This document shows positions 63,621 to 64,000 of a stretch of 64,000 bases of DNA, one piece after another. A program made the position numbers and the translations under genes. Every line of letters starts with the position of its first letter. Position 1 is the stretch's first letter. Under the pieces are notes generated by a model. It saw nothing but the letters and a program-made list of their open reading frames with translations, did not search any database and had not been told where the DNA came from. Source of the stretch: Phytohabitans maris (lineage in GTDB: Bacteria > Actinomycetota > Actinomycetes > Mycobacteriales > Micromonosporaceae); contig NZ_JAVHUY010000021.1 of the NCBI RefSeq assembly GCF_031085175.1, positions 1 through 64,000 of the forward strand, written 5' to 3'.

Positions 63621-64000
63621 ATGGCAACCACCGCGCCGGCGACGGCCGAGCAGCCCATGGATGACGACGCGCATCGCCTCGCCGAACTCGGTTACAAGCA
63701 GGAGCTGCGCCGCAAGTGGAGCGGCTTCTCCAACTTCGCCATCTCGTTCTCGATCATCTCGATCCTGGCCGGCTGCTTCACCACGTTCGGCCAGGCGTGG
63801 AACAATGGCGGCCCGATCGCGATCAGCTGGGGCTGGCCGCTCATCTCGCTGTTCATCCTGATCATCGGGTTGAGCATGTCCGAGCTCGTGTCGGCGTACC
63901 CGACGGCGGGCGGCATCTACTGGTGGGCGGCGCGGATGGGCAAGCCGATCCACGGGTGGTTCACCGGGTGGCTCAACCTCATCGGGCTCATCGCGGTCAC
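63621..64000 (+). CDS. APC family amino acid/amine permease, 5' part
   Basis: Only the first 126 codons are in the window, running off the end. After a hydrophilic leader (MATTAPATAEQPMDDDAHRLAELGYKQ) comes WSGFSNFAISFSIISILAGCFTTFGQAW, the first TM of the APC superfamily. GLSMSELVSAYPTAGGIYWWAARMG follows, a classical amino-acid permease motif. The ATG at 63621 follows GGGAG. It forms an operon with the kinase, so an amine or amino-alcohol substrate is likely (inference). Confidence 0.85.
   Translation, partial: MATTAPATAEQPMDDDAHRLAELGYKQELRRKWSGFSNFAISFSIISILAGCFTTFGQAWNNGGPIAISWGWPLISLFILIIGLSMSELVSAYPTAGGIYWWAARMGKPIHGWFTGWLNLIGLIAV

Noticed and set aside
63597-63953. Minus-strand frame at the window end
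   Set aside because: It is antisense to the APC permease, whose membrane segments and GIYWWAARMG motif are clear on the plus strand.

Overview
The window is chromosomal DNA of a high-GC actinomycete. The gene order yifB-dprA-xerC / rpsB-tsf-pyrH-frr-cdsA-rlmN / dxr-rseP-ispG, frequent GTG starts, GTGA/ATGA stop-start overlaps and long perfect-hairpin terminators fit the Micromonosporaceae. The family assignment is an inference from gene content and style; no rRNA gene is present to confirm it.

Layout. 1-1735: an ISAzo13-type insertion sequence with both terminal inverted repeats visible. 1.8-11 kb: an M23 peptidase coupled to a Ser/Arg-rich repeat protein, a class-V aminotransferase-like protein, then the minus-strand block yraN, yifB, dprA, xerC, and a membrane protein. 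11.8-19 kb: the housekeeping block rpsB, tsf, pyrH, frr, cdsA, rlmN and a DivIVA-domain gene. The leader of rpsB and the tsf-pyrH gap are unusually full of tandem repeats. 19-26.6 kb: a 168-bp fold-back element, a DUF2631-like membrane protein, an MBL-Rieske fusion, a phytoene-desaturase-like oxidoreductase, a TetR/MMPL pair and a Uma2 protein. 26.7-30.4 kb: dxr-rseP-ispG (MEP isoprenoid pathway plus site-2 protease). 30.5-36.8 kb: a decayed and fused ABC exporter locus, a PadR regulator and two tandem secreted GH53 endo-galactanases behind paired LacI-type operators. This block separates ispG from a GNAT gene that is often its neighbour. 37-42.8 kb: a small membrane protein, a MarR-controlled DrrAB-like exporter, a two-gene cassette (nucleoside-deoxyribosyltransferase/TIR-like protein plus RipA-like membrane protein) and a GTGA-coupled small-protein/PIN-like pair.

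43.1-55.7 kb holds a near-complete protocatechuate branch of the beta-ketoadipate pathway. On the minus strand are pcaI-pcaJ-pcaH-pcaG-pcaB-pcaD-pcaC-pcaR. On the plus strand are a NitT/TauT-type ABC importer, an aromatic-aldehyde-type dehydrogenase and a PcaF-type thiolase. Both arms diverge from one intergenic region carrying a GTTCG-N5-CGAAC palindrome typical of IclR/PcaR operators. The pathway runs: import, aldehyde oxidation, ring cleavage (PcaGH), lactonization (PcaB), decarboxylation (PcaC), hydrolysis (PcaD), CoA transfer (PcaIJ), thiolysis (PcaF). pcaH is flanked on both sides by duplicated 80-bp repeats that carry the junction start and stop codons.

55.8-60 kb: a PAS-GGDEF-EAL protein and a membrane-anchored Ser/Thr kinase. 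60-64 kb: a divergent GcvT-type dimethylglycine/sarcosine-dehydrogenase-like flavoenzyme facing a choline/ethanolamine-kinase-like protein and an APC permease cut by the window end, with a GntR-type palindrome between them.

The most noteworthy items are the 41.0-42.8 kb cassettes, the 80-bp repeats around pcaH, the 168-bp fold-back element at the stop codon of the DUF2631 gene, the fused ABC exporter remnant, and the repeat load around the essential rpsB operon.
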